Shown piece after piece: positions 16,483 to 24,392 of a stretch of DNA of 24,392 nucleotides. The position numbers and the translations under genes are program-made. The notes beneath the pieces are model-generated. The model did not search any database and was not told the DNA's origin. It saw only the letters and a program-made list of their open reading frames with translations. Position 1 is the stretch's first letter, and each line of letters starts with the position of its first letter. The stretch comes from Ottowia sp. (GTDB taxonomy: Bacteria > Pseudomonadota > Gammaproteobacteria > Burkholderiales > Burkholderiaceae_C), in assembly GCA_023228705.1 (NCBI GenBank), contig JALOAS010000042.1:1-24392 (forward strand), written 5' to 3'.

Positions 16483-16737
16483 TCAGCGGACGACCTTGCC
16501 GTAGCGGTTGCGGAACCGCTCGACGCGTCCACCCATGCTGTCCACCGACTTTTGCGTGCCGGTGTAGAACGGATGCGACTCGCTGGACGTGTCGAGCTTG
16601 TACAGCGGCAACTCGCGACCGTCTTCCATCTTGATGGTCTCGCGCGTGTGCGCGCACGAGCGCGTCACGAACTTGAAGCCGTTGGAGACGTCCATGAAAC
16701 AGATTTCACGGTAGTCGGGGTGTATGCCCTTGCGCAT
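16483..16737 (-). CDS. rpmE: 50S ribosomal protein L31, type B
   Basis: An 84-residue ribosomal protein. M-R-K-G-I-H-P-D-Y-R-E at the start and S-H-P-F-Y-T-G-T-Q near residue 58 are diagnostic for L31. The long middle segment and the absence of the C-x-C...C-x-x-C zinc set mark it as the type B (zinc-independent) form; only two isolated cysteines are present. ATG 16737 is preceded by AAGGA seven bases upstream, and the frame further upstream is non-coding in character. It follows rho by 148 bases and ends at a strong terminator. In bacteria with both L31 forms the type B gene is often under Zur control, but no Zur-like box is seen here, so it may be the only L31 gene. Confidence 0.96.
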   Translation of the reverse strand: MRKGIHPDYREICFMDVSNGFKFVTRSCAHTRETIKMEDGRELPLYKLDTSSESHPFYTGTQKSVDSMGGRVERFRNRYGKVVR

Positions 16738-16818
16738 GATGAATCCTTTTTTGCCTGGTTCAGGAGCCGCGCCCGTACCTGTAGCCTGGTCCCGGGCGTA
16801 CTTTCTGCAAAGCTCATT

Positions 16819-16824
16819 ATTGTA
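16819..16824 (-). promoter_or_regulatory. Possible -10 element upstream of the L31 gene
   Basis: On the minus strand the rho-L31 gap contains TACAAT, a five-of-six match to the -10 consensus, about 82 bases upstream of the L31 ATG. No recognisable -35 lies at 16-18 bases, so the promoter would be weak or need an activator. Read-through from rho is the alternative source of L31 mRNA. Confidence 0.3.
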
Positions 16825-16885
16825 GGCGAAACGATGTGATCTGGCGCTGGCTGCGGGCACGCGTCCGGGTTGGCGCCGGTTGGCC

Positions 16886-18151
16886 TCAGCCGCCGCGGCG
16901 CATGGCGTCAAAGAACTGGCTGTTGTTCTTGGTGGCCTTCATGCTCTTGACGATCATCTCCATCGCCTCGATCTCGTCCATGCTGTACATGAACTGGCGC
17001 AGGATGCGGGTTTTTTGCAGGATGTCCGGGGCCAGCAGCAGCTCTTCGCGGCGCGTGCTGGAGTGGCTGAGCTGGATGGCCGGGAACACGCGCTTGTTGT
17101 AGAGGCGCCGGTCCAGGTGGATCTCGGAGTTGCCGGTGCCCTTGAACTCCTCGAAGATGACTTCATCCATGCGGCTGCCGGTGTCTATGAGCGCGGTGGC
17201 GATGATGGTCAGCGAGCCGCCTTCCTCGATGTTGCGCGCGGCGCCCAGGAAGCGCTTGGGTCGATGCAGCGCGTTGGCGTCCACGCCGCCGGAGAGCACC
17301 TTGCCGCTGGAGGGCACCACCATGTTGTACGCGCGCGCCAGCCGCGTGATCGAGTCCAGCAGGATGACCACGTCCTGGCCCTGCTCGACCAGCCGCTTGG
17401 CGCGCTCGATCACCATCTCGGCCACGTGCACGTGGCGCGTGGCCGGCTCGTCGAAGGTGGATGCGACGACCTCGCCCTTGACCGAGCGCTCCATGTCCGT
17501 GACTTCTTCCGGGCGCTCGTCTATGAGCAGCACCATCATGTGGATGTCGGGGTGGTTGGCGGCAATGGCGTGCGCAATGGTCTGCATCATCACGGTCTTG
17601 CCGCTCTTGGGCGGCGCGACGATGAGCGAGCGCTGGCCCTTGCCTATGGGCGCAATGATGTCGATGATGCGGCCGGTGATGTTTTCCTCGCCCTTGGCGT
17701 CCTCGCGCTCCAGCCGCATATGCTCGTTGGGGAACAGCGGCGTGAGGTTCTCGAACATCATCTTGTGCTTGTTCTGCTCCGGTGCGTCGCCGTTGACCTT
17801 GTCCAGCCGGTTCAGCGCAAAATAGCGCTCGCCGCCCTTGGGTATGCGGACTTCGCCCTCGACCAGGTCGCCGGTGCGCAGGTTGAAGCGGCGCACCTGG
17901 CTGGGGCTGATGTAGATGTCGTCGGTGGAAGCGGTGTAGCTGGTCTCGGGGTTGCGCAGGAAGCCAAAGCCGTCGGGCAGGATTTCAAGCACGCCGTCGG
18001 CAAAGACCTGCTCGCCTTCCTTGGCCCGCTTCTTAATGATGGCAAACATCAGCCCCTGCTTGCGCATGCGGTTGGCGTTTTCTATTTCAAGCTCTTCGGC
18101 TTGCTTCATCAAGTCGGCGATGCGCAGGACTTTGAGTTCTTTGAGATGCAT
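16886..18151 (-). CDS. rho: Transcription termination factor Rho
   Basis: A 421-residue Rho; the E. coli protein has 419. The N-terminal helical region is followed by the RNA-binding cold-shock-like fold with D-G-F-G-F-L-R at 60-66 (RNP1) and D-D-I-Y-I-S-P-S-Q-V-R-R-F around 77-89. The RecA-like motor has Walker A A-P-P-K-S-G-K-T at 179-186, Walker B V-V-I-L-L-D near 261-266, and the Q/R-loop region S-G-G-V-D-A-N-A-L-H-R-P-K-R at 287-300. It is a hexameric RNA helicase that ends transcription at C-rich unstructured RNA. ATG 18151 opens M-H-L-K-E-L-K, the usual Rho start; 17 further codons upstream lack similarity. It lies between trxA and the L31 gene, the normal betaproteobacterial order. 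Its 275-base leader holds a C-rich tract that may allow autoregulation. Confidence 0.97.
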   Translation of the reverse strand: MHLKELKVLRIADLMKQAEELEIENANRMRKQGLMFAIIKKRAKEGEQVFADGVLEILPDGFGFLRNPETSYTASTDDIYISPSQVRRFNLRTGDLVEGEVRIPKGGERYFALNRLDKVNGDAPEQNKHKMMFENLTPLFPNEHMRLEREDAKGEENITGRIIDIIAPIGKGQRSLIVAPPKSGKTVMMQTIAHAIAANHPDIHMMVLLIDERPEEVTDMERSVKGEVVASTFDEPATRHVHVAEMVIERAKRLVEQGQDVVILLDSITRLARAYNMVVPSSGKVLSGGVDANALHRPKRFLGAARNIEEGGSLTIIATALIDTGSRMDEVIFEEFKGTGNSEIHLDRRLYNKRVFPAIQLSHSSTRREELLLAPDILQKTRILRQFMYSMDEIEAMEMIVKSMKATKNNSQFFDAMRRGG

Positions 18152-18208
18152 GGTGTTCGGCTGCGTGGACGTACTGCGAACGCTCGGAGCACAGGCCAGC
18201 AAATGCCT

Positions 18209-18245
18209 GGAGAAAAAGAGAGTGGGAGGGGTCGGGGGCAGGGAA
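18209..18245 (-). promoter_or_regulatory. C-rich, G-poor tract in the rho leader, possible rut site
   Basis: In the sense of rho mRNA these 37 bases contain 21 C and only 2 G, a composition far from the local average and typical of Rho loading (rut) sites. It lies 58-94 bases before the rho ATG. rho is known to be autoregulated by Rho-dependent attenuation in its leader in E. coli, so the same may happen here. The composition is counted directly; the function is inferred. Confidence 0.4.
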
Positions 18246-18317
18246 CTGCCACCGGGTCACGCCGGTTCCGAAGGGCCGGGCGCTGCGCAGGCGCATGGCG
18301 CGCCTGCTGTTGGCTGG

Positions 18318-18326
18318 ATTATGACA
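18318..18326 (-). promoter_or_regulatory. Extended -10 promoter candidate for rho
   Basis: On the minus strand TGTCATAAT combines an extended -10 TG with CATAAT (five of six). Transcription would start near 18311, giving a leader of about 160 bases that includes the C-rich tract. No good -35 is present, which extended -10 promoters can tolerate. A similar TGTCACAAT lies upstream of trxA at 18810-18818. Confidence 0.35.
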
Positions 18327-18426
18327 GGAAAACCGGCGCAGGCTGCAGCGCAGCCAAAAATAGTGGGTCCGGCTCCGCTGCGGGCACGCGCGTCAGGCCA
18401 GGTACCGGCCTGCAGTCCGGCGGCAT

Positions 18427-18759
18427 TCAGGCCAGTTGCTGGTCCAGGAATTGCGACAACTGGGCCTTGGTGAGCGCGCCGATCTTGGTCGCCGCGGGTT
18501 CGCCGTTCTTGAATACCATCAGGGTCGGAATGCTGCGCACGCCGTACTTGAGCGAGAGCTCGCGGTTCTCGTCCACGTTGATCTTGGCAAACTGCAGCTT
18601 GCCGTCGTACGTGGTCGCCAGTTCCTCCAGCGTCGGCGCGATGGCCTTGCAGGGTCCGCACCAGTCGGCCCAGAAGTCCACCAGAACCGGCTGCTCGGAC
18701 TTGAGAACGTCATTTTCAAACGAGCCGACGCTGACGTGCTTGATGAGTGGATTGGCCAT
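18427..18759 (-). CDS. trxA: Thioredoxin TrxA
   Basis: A 110-residue thioredoxin with the active site W-C-G-P-C at 33-37 (Cys34, Cys37), the preceding V-D-F-W-A-D, the structural K-I-N-V-D-E-N at about 59-65, and the cis-proline loop R-S-I-P-T-L near 75. It reduces protein disulfides in the cytoplasm using electrons from thioredoxin reductase. It lies upstream of rho on the same strand with a 275-base gap. The ribosome site AGGAG is unusually far from ATG 18759 (13 bases), though no other start fits. A TGTCACAAT extended -10 candidate lies at 18818-18810 without a clear -35. The AddB-like gene is divergent, so the 103 bases between the two start codons should contain both promoters. Confidence 0.97.
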   Translation of the reverse strand: MANPLIKHVSVGSFENDVLKSEQPVLVDFWADWCGPCKAIAPTLEELATTYDGKLQFAKINVDENRELSLKYGVRSIPTLMVFKNGEPAATKIGALTKAQLSQFLDQQLA

Positions 18760-18862
18760 GGGATTCGTTTTGCTCCTGTCAACAATTCCAAAACGGTAAA
18801 GTCGGACTCATTGTGACAGAAATGCAGAGATACCGTTTGGGCCCGACTTCAAGGCCGTGCCC

Positions 18863-21403
18863 GTGAACACGCCGGGCGCGGCAATGGCTCCGCGCACGGC
18901 CGATACGGCCATCTTGCCGGAATGGTCGGAGTTGCTCGCGCGCGCGGACCACGCCATGCGCGAGCAGGCGGCGCACCCGGCACGCACCGTGGTGCTGCTG
19001 CCGTACCTGCAGCTGGTGCCGTTGGCACGGGGTTATTGGGCGCAACAATTCCCACAGGGCTTTGCGCCGCACTTCGAGACCACGCGCACCTGGGCCGAAC
19101 GGGTCGGCAGCTTTGTCGCCGGCCCCACCGACCTGAGCTTCAACCACGGGCGCGACCTGCTCGTGGCGCGCGGCCTGCTCGAGGGCGCCGGGCTGGCGGA
19201 GCACGCGGCAGTGCTTGCCGGGCCTTTGATGCAGCAGGCACTCAGCCTGGCCACGGTGGCTGCGGCCATGCCGCCGCCCTTGCGCCCGGACTGGGCCGAG
19301 CACGCTCGGGCCGTGCTGCCTTCGCTGGCCGACGACGCGCTGGCGCTGGAAGCGGCGCTGGCGCGCATTGTCATTGCCTGGGCTGCGGGGTCTGACTACC
19401 TCACGGACGTGCTTTTCGACAGGGGCACGGTCCAGGCACTGGATGCGCTGGTCATCGTTGCCGGCCTGCAGGCAGATCCGCTGACGGAAATTCTGGGCCA
19501 GCACCACCTTGAGAAGGCCGTGCGCCTGCAGCTGGACGGCGGCGGTGCGCGTGGCCGGGTCCTGCTGCATGAATGCACCGACAGCGAGGACGAGGCCGAG
19601 CGTGCCACGGCCTGCGTGCTGCAGCACCTGCGGGCCGGGCGCGCGCCGGTGGGGCTGGTGGCCACCGACCGGGCGCTGACGCGGCGCGTCGGTGCGCTGC
19701 TGTCTGCCCGTGGCGTGCGCAGCGGCCAGGTGCTCAGCGACGAGACCGGCTGGAAGCTCTCGACCACGCAGTCGGCGGCCCTGGTGCTGGGCGCGTTGCG
19801 TGCCTGCATGGCCACCGCGAGCACCGATGACGTGCTGGCCTGGCTCCAGCTGGCGCCGGCCTTTGCCGAACAGGAGCGGCGCGCGCTCGAGCGCCTGCTG
19901 CGCCGCAAGGTGGTGCGCAACTGGCTGCAGGCCGAATCCGTGGCGGCCGACCAACCGCTGGTCGGGCGCGTTACCGCACTGCGTGCCGGCATGCAGCGTG
20001 CACGCCCGTTGCAAGATTGGCTGGTGGCCACGCAGTCCCTGCTGCAGGCGGCGGGGCAGTGGCCTGCCTTGATCAAAGACGCGGCGGGGCAGAAGATCAT
20101 GGCGACGCTGGGCATGGCCGAGGACAATCCGGCGCTGTGGCAGGATGTTCCCGTGGCAGAGCGGCGCATGGCGCTGCATGAATTCATGGCCTGGTGTGAG
20201 GCCGCGCTGGAGGCTGCCCGCTTTGAACCGCCGCGGGCGGGCAACCCGCGCGTGGTCGTGCTGCCGCTGGCGCAACTGCTGGGCCGGCCGCTGGCGGCGG
20301 TGGTGCTGTCCGGCGCGGACGAGCAGAACCTGCCGGCGGCGCCCGAACCCCCCGGCCCGTGGACGGTGCCGCAGCGCGAGCACCTGCACCTGCCCACGCG
20401 CGCCGATTTGCAGCGCGAGCAGGAGGCCGCTTGGGCGCTGGCCCTGCGGGCGCCGGTACTGGACGTGCTGTGGCGCAGCGACGATGGCCGCGGCAACCGG
20501 CTGCTGCCGTCTCCGCTGGTGCAGGTGCTGCAGTTGCAGGAGGATTTGCCCGCGCGGCCATCCACGCCCGACCCACGCCGCTTGCGCAGCGTCCGGGCGG
20601 CACCCGTTGCCTGCCCTGCACCTGGCGGCGCCGGCTTGCCCGCGCAGCCTTTGTCGGCCAGCGGCTACCACATGCTGCGCCAATGCCCATACCGGTTTTT
20701 TGCCCTGCGCCTGCTCGGGCTGCAGGAAGACAGCGAGCTGGACGTGGACCTGCAAAAGCGCGACTGGGGCAACTGGGTGCACCTGGTGCTGCGCTATTTC
20801 CACGAAGCGCTGAAGGAGCAGCCGCAAGCCGGCCGGCGCGCGTTGATCGATGAGGCCGCGCAGCGCGCGACGCAGCAGCTGGGGCTGGACAGCGGTGAAT
20901 TCCTGCCGTACTCCGCCGCGTGGCCCGCGTTGCGCGACGCGTACCTGCCCTGGTTGCAAGAGCACGAGAACGCGGGCGCCGTATTCGTTGACGCAGAGGC
21001 CGATTTCAGCGTCGAGCGAGGCGGCCTCAGGCTGCGCGGGCGCCTGGACCGTGTGGACCGGGCGGCTGACGGCACGCCGCTGCTGATCGACTACAAGACC
21101 GAATCCGCGCAGAAAACCAGAGACCGCATCAAGGCCGGCGCCGAAGACACGCAGCTGCCGTTCTACCTGCTGCTGGCCGGCGGGGAAGGGGCCAACGCGG
21201 GCTACCTCAACCTGGCCGAGCGCGAAACGCCCAGGCTGTACCCGCTGGCGCATCCCGCCGAGCTTGCCGCCCTGCTGCAGCGCGGCATGCAGGACGACTT
21301 GCAGCGGGTGCAAGCCGGGGCGCCACTGCCTGCGCTGGGACAGGGCAGCGTGTGCGACTGGTGCGAAGTGCGCGGCCTGTGCCGCAAGGACTTCTGGTCA
21401 TGA
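18863..21403 (+). CDS. AddB-like PD-(D/E)XK nuclease with Fe-S cysteine site, probable DNA repair protein
   Basis: About 846 residues. The C-terminal part is a RecB-type nuclease domain: G-N-W-V-H-x-V-L-R-Y-F supplies the histidine, and R-G-R-L-D-R-V-D followed by L-L-I-D-Y-K-T-E supplies the Asp and D-x-K catalytic residues. Four cysteines frame it: Cys608 (Q-C-P-Y-R-F-F) and Cys831, Cys834, Cys840 (C-D-W-C-x5-C) at the end. This is the arrangement that holds a 4Fe-4S cluster in AddB. The N-terminal 600 residues resemble the helicase-like half of AddB without intact ATPase motifs. It fits the beta/gamma-proteobacterial 'probable DNA repair protein' family related to AddB. The next gene overlaps it by ATGA. 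The start is uncertain: GTG 18863 has AAGG eight bases upstream; GTG 18857 and ATG 18884 are alternatives. Confidence 0.85.
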   Translation: MNTPGAAMAPRTADTAILPEWSELLARADHAMREQAAHPARTVVLLPYLQLVPLARGYWAQQFPQGFAPHFETTRTWAERVGSFVAGPTDLSFNHGRDLLVARGLLEGAGLAEHAAVLAGPLMQQALSLATVAAAMPPPLRPDWAEHARAVLPSLADDALALEAALARIVIAWAAGSDYLTDVLFDRGTVQALDALVIVAGLQADPLTEILGQHHLEKAVRLQLDGGGARGRVLLHECTDSEDEAERATACVLQHLRAGRAPVGLVATDRALTRRVGALLSARGVRSGQVLSDETGWKLSTTQSAALVLGALRACMATASTDDVLAWLQLAPAFAEQERRALERLLRRKVVRNWLQAESVAADQPLVGRVTALRAGMQRARPLQDWLVATQSLLQAAGQWPALIKDAAGQKIMATLGMAEDNPALWQDVPVAERRMALHEFMAWCEAALEAARFEPPRAGNPRVVVLPLAQLLGRPLAAVVLSGADEQNLPAAPEPPGPWTVPQREHLHLPTRADLQREQEAAWALALRAPVLDVLWRSDDGRGNRLLPSPLVQVLQLQEDLPARPSTPDPRRLRSVRAAPVACPAPGGAGLPAQPLSASGYHMLRQCPYRFFALRLLGLQEDSELDVDLQKRDWGNWVHLVLRYFHEALKEQPQAGRRALIDEAAQRATQQLGLDSGEFLPYSAAWPALRDAYLPWLQEHENAGAVFVDAEADFSVERGGLRLRGRLDRVDRAADGTPLLIDYKTESAQKTRDRIKAGAEDTQLPFYLLLAGGEGANAGYLNLAERETPRLYPLAHPAELAALLQRGMQDDLQRVQAGAPLPALGQGSVCDWCEVRGLCRKDFWS

Positions 21404-24392
21404 GCGCGCCTGCAGCCTACGAGCACAACGGCCAGCCCTGCCCGCGCGAGCAGTTCTACGCGATTGCCTGCGACCCGCGCCGCAACGTCGCGGTCGAGGC
21501 CTGCGCCGGCTCCGGCAAGACCTGGATGCTGGTCTCGCGCATGCTGCGTGCGCTGTTGGGCGGGGCCCAGCCGCAGGATATCCTGGCCATCACGTTCACG
21601 CGGAAGGCCGCGGGCGAGATGCGCCAGCGCCTGCACGAGTGGCTGGCCGATTTTGCCCGCGCCCGGGACGGTGAATCGGCCGATGCCTGGCAGGCGCGCC
21701 TTGGTGGCGAACTCATCCAGCGCGGCGTCCCGCCGGCGCAGGCGCAAGCGCAGGCCAGCGCGCTCAAGAACCTCTACCGGCAGGTGCTTGAAAATGGCCA
21801 GCCGCTGCAGATCCGCACCTTCCACAGCTGGTTTGCCGCACTGCTGGGTGCCGCGCCGCTGAAGATGCTGCAGGAGCTGGGGCTGCCACCCCAGCACGAG
21901 CTGCTGGAAGACGACAGCGACGCCGTGCGCCAGGTCTGGCGTCCGTTCCTGCAGCAGGTGGCCGCCGATGCCGCGCTGCAGGCAGGCTACCTGGCACTGG
22001 TGGCCAGCCGCGGCCGGACGCAAACGCACAAGGCGCTGGAAGATGCGCTGGCGCGCCGGGTTGAATTTGCCCTGGCCGACGCGGCCGGGCACGTGCAAGA
22101 CGCCATCCAGCGCTTTGGTGCGCTCTACCCGGCGCTGGATGGCTGGGACACGCCAGCAGATGCGCTGCGCGACGAGGCAGCGCAGCGCCGCTGGCTGGCA
22201 CGGGCGCAGGCGCTTGCCCAGGAAAAGAACAAGACGCCGCAAAAGGCGGCCGACGCGGTTGTGCGCGCCTTTGCGTGCGAGGACATGAGTGAGCGCCTGC
22301 AGACATTGCGCGATGCTTTCTTTGTCAAGGCCGAAGACAGGCTGGGCAAGAACTTGCAGCAGTTCGACGCGGCGCAGGCCGCGGAGGCCGAGTTGGTGCA
22401 GCTGCTGGCGGCGACCCGGCAACACGAAGCCTGGCTCTACCACCAGCGCATGACACGCCTCGTGCGCGTGCTCATAGACTGCTTTTCCCGCCTCAAGCGC
22501 GAGCGTGGCTGGGTCGACATGCCCGACATCGAGCGGCTGGCGCTGGCGCTGCTGTCCGACCATGCGCTGGCCGCCTGGGTGCAGCAGCGGCTGGACCAGC
22601 GCGTGCGCCACCTGCTGGTCGATGAATTCCAGGACACCAACCCCCTGCAGTGGCATGCCCTGCATGCCTGGCTCTCGGGCTATGCCGGCGCGGGCGGCGG
22701 GCAGGGCGCGCCCAGCGTATTCATCGTTGGTGATCGCAAGCAGAGCATCTACCGCTTTCGCCGCGCCGACCCGGCGGTCTTTGCTGCAGCGCAGGATTTC
22801 ATCGTCGACGCGCTGGACGGTGAGCACCTGGCCTGCGACCACACGCGGCGCAACGCACCGCAGGTGCTGGCGCTGGTCAACCAGGCCATGCAGCAGGCGC
22901 AGCAGGCCGGGCAGTTCAGCGGCTTTCGTGAGCACACCACCGGGTCTGAAGCGGATGGCTCCGTGGGCGCGTTGCCGTTGGTCCCGCGCTCTGAGAAAAA
23001 TCAAGAGGCGGACGATGCCCTGCACTGGCGCGACAGCCTCAACGTTCCGCAAACCGTCGAGGAGGAGACGCTGCGCACGCTGGAATGCCGCCAGGCGGCC
23101 GCGTGGATCGCAGGCCGCATCGCGGGCGGCACGCCCGCTGGCTGCATCCTGGTGCTGGCGCGCAAAAGCGCTCCCTTGGCCGTCTTGCGGGACGAGTTGC
23201 GCGCATTGCACATCCCATGCGCGCTGGCCGACAGGCAGGCGCTGGCCGACCAGCCCGCGGTGCAGGATGTGCTGGCGCTGGTCGATGTGCTGCTCTCGCC
23301 CGACAACAACCTGGCGCTGGCCCGCGCGCTCAAGTCACCCCTGTTCGGGCTGCACGACAGCGACCTGGTGCGGCTGGCGCAGGCGGCGCGGGCGCTTCCC
23401 CGTGGGGACACATCATCCTGGCTGGACCTGCTGCCGGCCACCGAACTGGCCACCGCAGACCACCGCGCCCTCCACGAGGACCTCGTGCAATGCCGCCAGT
23501 GGCTGCTGTCGCTCCCCCCGCATGATGCCCTGCAGGCCATCTACGCCCGACGCGACGTGCTCGCCTGCTTTGCCGCCGCCGCGCCGGCGCACGAGCGGCC
23601 CCAGGTGCTCGCCAGCCTGCGCGCGCTGCTGGCTGCGGCGCTGGGCCTGCACGGCGGCCGCTTTCTCACCGCCTACGCCTGGCTGCGCGCCATGCGCCGG
23701 CAGGGTTGGCCCGCGCCCGGTCCCGGCAGCGACGCGGCCGTGCAGTTGCTCACCGTGCACGGTGCCAAGGGGCTGGAGGCCGACGTGGTGCTGCTGCTCG
23801 ACGCGGCTGCCGACGTGGCCCGCAGCCGCGGTGACCCGGTCGTCCTCATGGACTGGCCCGGGGCCCGGCGGGCGCCGCAGCGCCTGGCGTTCCTGGCCAA
23901 CGGCAACCGGCCGCCACCCAGCCTGGCCGAGCTGGCACAGCACGAAGCCGCGGCCCAAACGCGCGAGGAGCTCAATGCCCTGTACGTGGCCATGACGCGC
24001 GCACGCCGGCAACTCGTGCTCTCCGGCGTGCAGCCCCATCGCGAGCCCAGGGACAGCTGGTGGCAGCGCCTGCAACCGCTGGTGCCGGAATTGCCGCAAC
24101 CCGCGGAAGTGACCCCAGCCCATGCGGCAGCGGGAGACAGTTTTGACCTGCCCGAACTTCCCGCCGCGCCGGAGTTTCCAGACTTGCCACAAGCCCCGGA
24201 TGCGCTGGTGCCCGAAGTGCCGGACGAGTCCGCCCGCGTGGGGCAGGCGATGCACTGGCTGCTGGAGCACGCCACCGAGACCGAATCGGGATGGCGCGCC
24301 GTACGCGAGCAGCAGCTCGGCCACCGCTTTGCATTGGACGACACCAGCGCAAAACGCGCCATCACCATGGCGCGCACCATCCTGCAGGGCGA
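21400..24392 (+). CDS. UvrD/RecB-family helicase-nuclease, AddA-like (3' truncated by window end)
   Basis: An uninterrupted frame of 997 codons from ATG 21400 to the window end. Superfamily 1 motifs in order: Walker A A-C-A-G-S-G-K-T at 34-41; T-F-T-R-K-A-A at about 65-71; I-R-T-F-H-S-W near 137; Walker B D-E-F-Q-D at 408-412; G-D-R-K-Q-S-I-Y-R-F-R-R at 444-455; V-H-G-A-K-G-L-E at 786-793; and Y-V-A-M-T-R-A-R at 862-869. Around residue 946, V-G-Q-A-M-H-W-L-L-E-H is the expected start of a RecB-type nuclease domain, whose catalytic core must lie beyond the window. Its ATG overlaps the stop of the AddB-like gene, so the two products are probably made together and form an AddAB-type complex that resects double-strand breaks for RecA. 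A solitary UvrD-like helicase is less likely given the size and partner. Confidence 0.9.
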   Translation, partial: MSAPAAYEHNGQPCPREQFYAIACDPRRNVAVEACAGSGKTWMLVSRMLRALLGGAQPQDILAITFTRKAAGEMRQRLHEWLADFARARDGESADAWQARLGGELIQRGVPPAQAQAQASALKNLYRQVLENGQPLQIRTFHSWFAALLGAAPLKMLQELGLPPQHELLEDDSDAVRQVWRPFLQQVAADAALQAGYLALVASRGRTQTHKALEDALARRVEFALADAAGHVQDAIQRFGALYPALDGWDTPADALRDEAAQRRWLARAQALAQEKNKTPQKAADAVVRAFACEDMSERLQTLRDAFFVKAEDRLGKNLQQFDAAQAAEAELVQLLAATRQHEAWLYHQRMTRLVRVLIDCFSRLKRERGWVDMPDIERLALALLSDHALAAWVQQRLDQRVRHLLVDEFQDTNPLQWHALHAWLSGYAGAGGGQGAPSVFIVGDRKQSIYRFRRADPAVFAAAQDFIVDALDGEHLACDHTRRNAPQVLALVNQAMQQAQQAGQFSGFREHTTGSEADGSVGALPLVPRSEKNQEADDALHWRDSLNVPQTVEEETLRTLECRQAAAWIAGRIAGGTPAGCILVLARKSAPLAVLRDELRALHIPCALADRQALADQPAVQDVLALVDVLLSPDNNLALARALKSPLFGLHDSDLVRLAQAARALPRGDTSSWLDLLPATELATADHRALHEDLVQCRQWLLSLPPHDALQAIYARRDVLACFAAAAPAHERPQVLASLRALLAAALGLHGGRFLTAYAWLRAMRRQGWPAPGPGSDAAVQLLTVHGAKGLEADVVLLLDAAADVARSRGDPVVLMDWPGARRAPQRLAFLANGNRPPPSLAELAQHEAAAQTREELNALYVAMTRARRQLVLSGVQPHREPRDSWWQRLQPLVPELPQPAEVTPAHAAAGDSFDLPELPAAPEFPDLPQAPDALVPEVPDESARVGQAMHWLLEHATETESGWRAVREQQLGHRFALDDTSAKRAITMARTILQG

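Noticed and set aside
16738..16885. Zur operator upstream of the type B L31 gene
   Set aside because: No AT-rich dyad resembling the known Zur box was found in the 148-base gap.
18087..18296. Leader-peptide-like frame upstream of rho (69 codons, minus strand)
   Set aside because: It runs into the rho coding sequence in another frame, has no convincing ribosome site and no codon bias of its own; it is more likely chance.
18341..18360. Hairpin GGCTGC-AGC-GCAGCC followed by five A residues in the trxA-rho gap
   Set aside because: On the plus strand it is followed by A rather than T. On the minus strand the T-run comes before the stem, not after, so it cannot end trxA transcription intrinsically.
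18779..21313. Open frame of 844 codons on the minus strand opposite the AddB-like gene
   Set aside because: It is a mirror frame created by high GC and strong third-position bias. The product is Arg/Gln/His/Gly-rich with no domain, while the plus-strand frame has full nuclease motifs.

Overview
The window is an ordinary, gene-dense stretch of a high-GC bacterial chromosome. The order trxA - rho - type B L31 gene, the protein sequences of MiaB, EttA, RhlE and Rho, and the AddB-like/UvrD-like pair beside trxA all point to a betaproteobacterium, most likely of the order Burkholderiales. The species cannot be named from this sequence alone. I saw no rRNA, tRNA, CRISPR array, integrase, transposase or phage gene, and no break in coding style that would mark a recently acquired island.

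Layout. (1) Positions 1-1311, plus strand: the end of a hexapeptide-repeat acyltransferase, then a WecA/MraY-type polyprenyl-phosphate sugar-1-phosphate transferase. This is probably the edge of a surface-polysaccharide locus. (2) 7214 down to 1388, minus strand: a compact six-gene SUF iron-sulfur cluster operon, sufB-sufC-sufD-sufS-sufU-sufT, with coupled or nearly touching genes and a perfect 20-bp palindrome just upstream of the sufB ribosome binding site. (3) 9244-7493, minus: an RhlE-type DEAD-box RNA helicase. The best promoter match in the window lies about 500 nt upstream, which implies a long leader. (4) 9928-11589, plus: the translation-factor ABC ATPase EttA. (5) 11590-11907: a hairpin-rich intergenic stretch with a possible small antisense gene. 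(6) 11908-14494, plus: a small exported protein of unknown function, the tRNA methylthiotransferase MiaB and a tyrosine-phosphatase-like protein, closely spaced. (7) 16248-14530, minus: an ArnT/GT39-like polytopic membrane protein. (8) 18759-16483, minus: trxA, rho and the L31 gene, ending in a clear intrinsic terminator. The rho leader carries a C-rich, G-poor tract of the kind Rho binds. (9) 18863-24392, plus, divergent from trxA: an AddB-like Fe-S PD-(D/E)XK nuclease overlapping a UvrD/RecB-type helicase-nuclease that runs off the window. Together they probably form a double-strand-break end-processing enzyme.

How the genes work together. The SUF proteins build and deliver Fe-S clusters. 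Two other products here probably need such clusters: MiaB (two 4Fe-4S clusters) and the AddB-like nuclease (a four-cysteine cluster site). Rho, L31, EttA, RhlE and MiaB serve transcription termination, translation and RNA handling. I found no convincing wholly new system. The observations most worth checking are regulatory: the sufB-leader palindrome, the long rhlE leader with its upstream promoter, the putative rut tract before rho, and the hairpin cluster after ettA.
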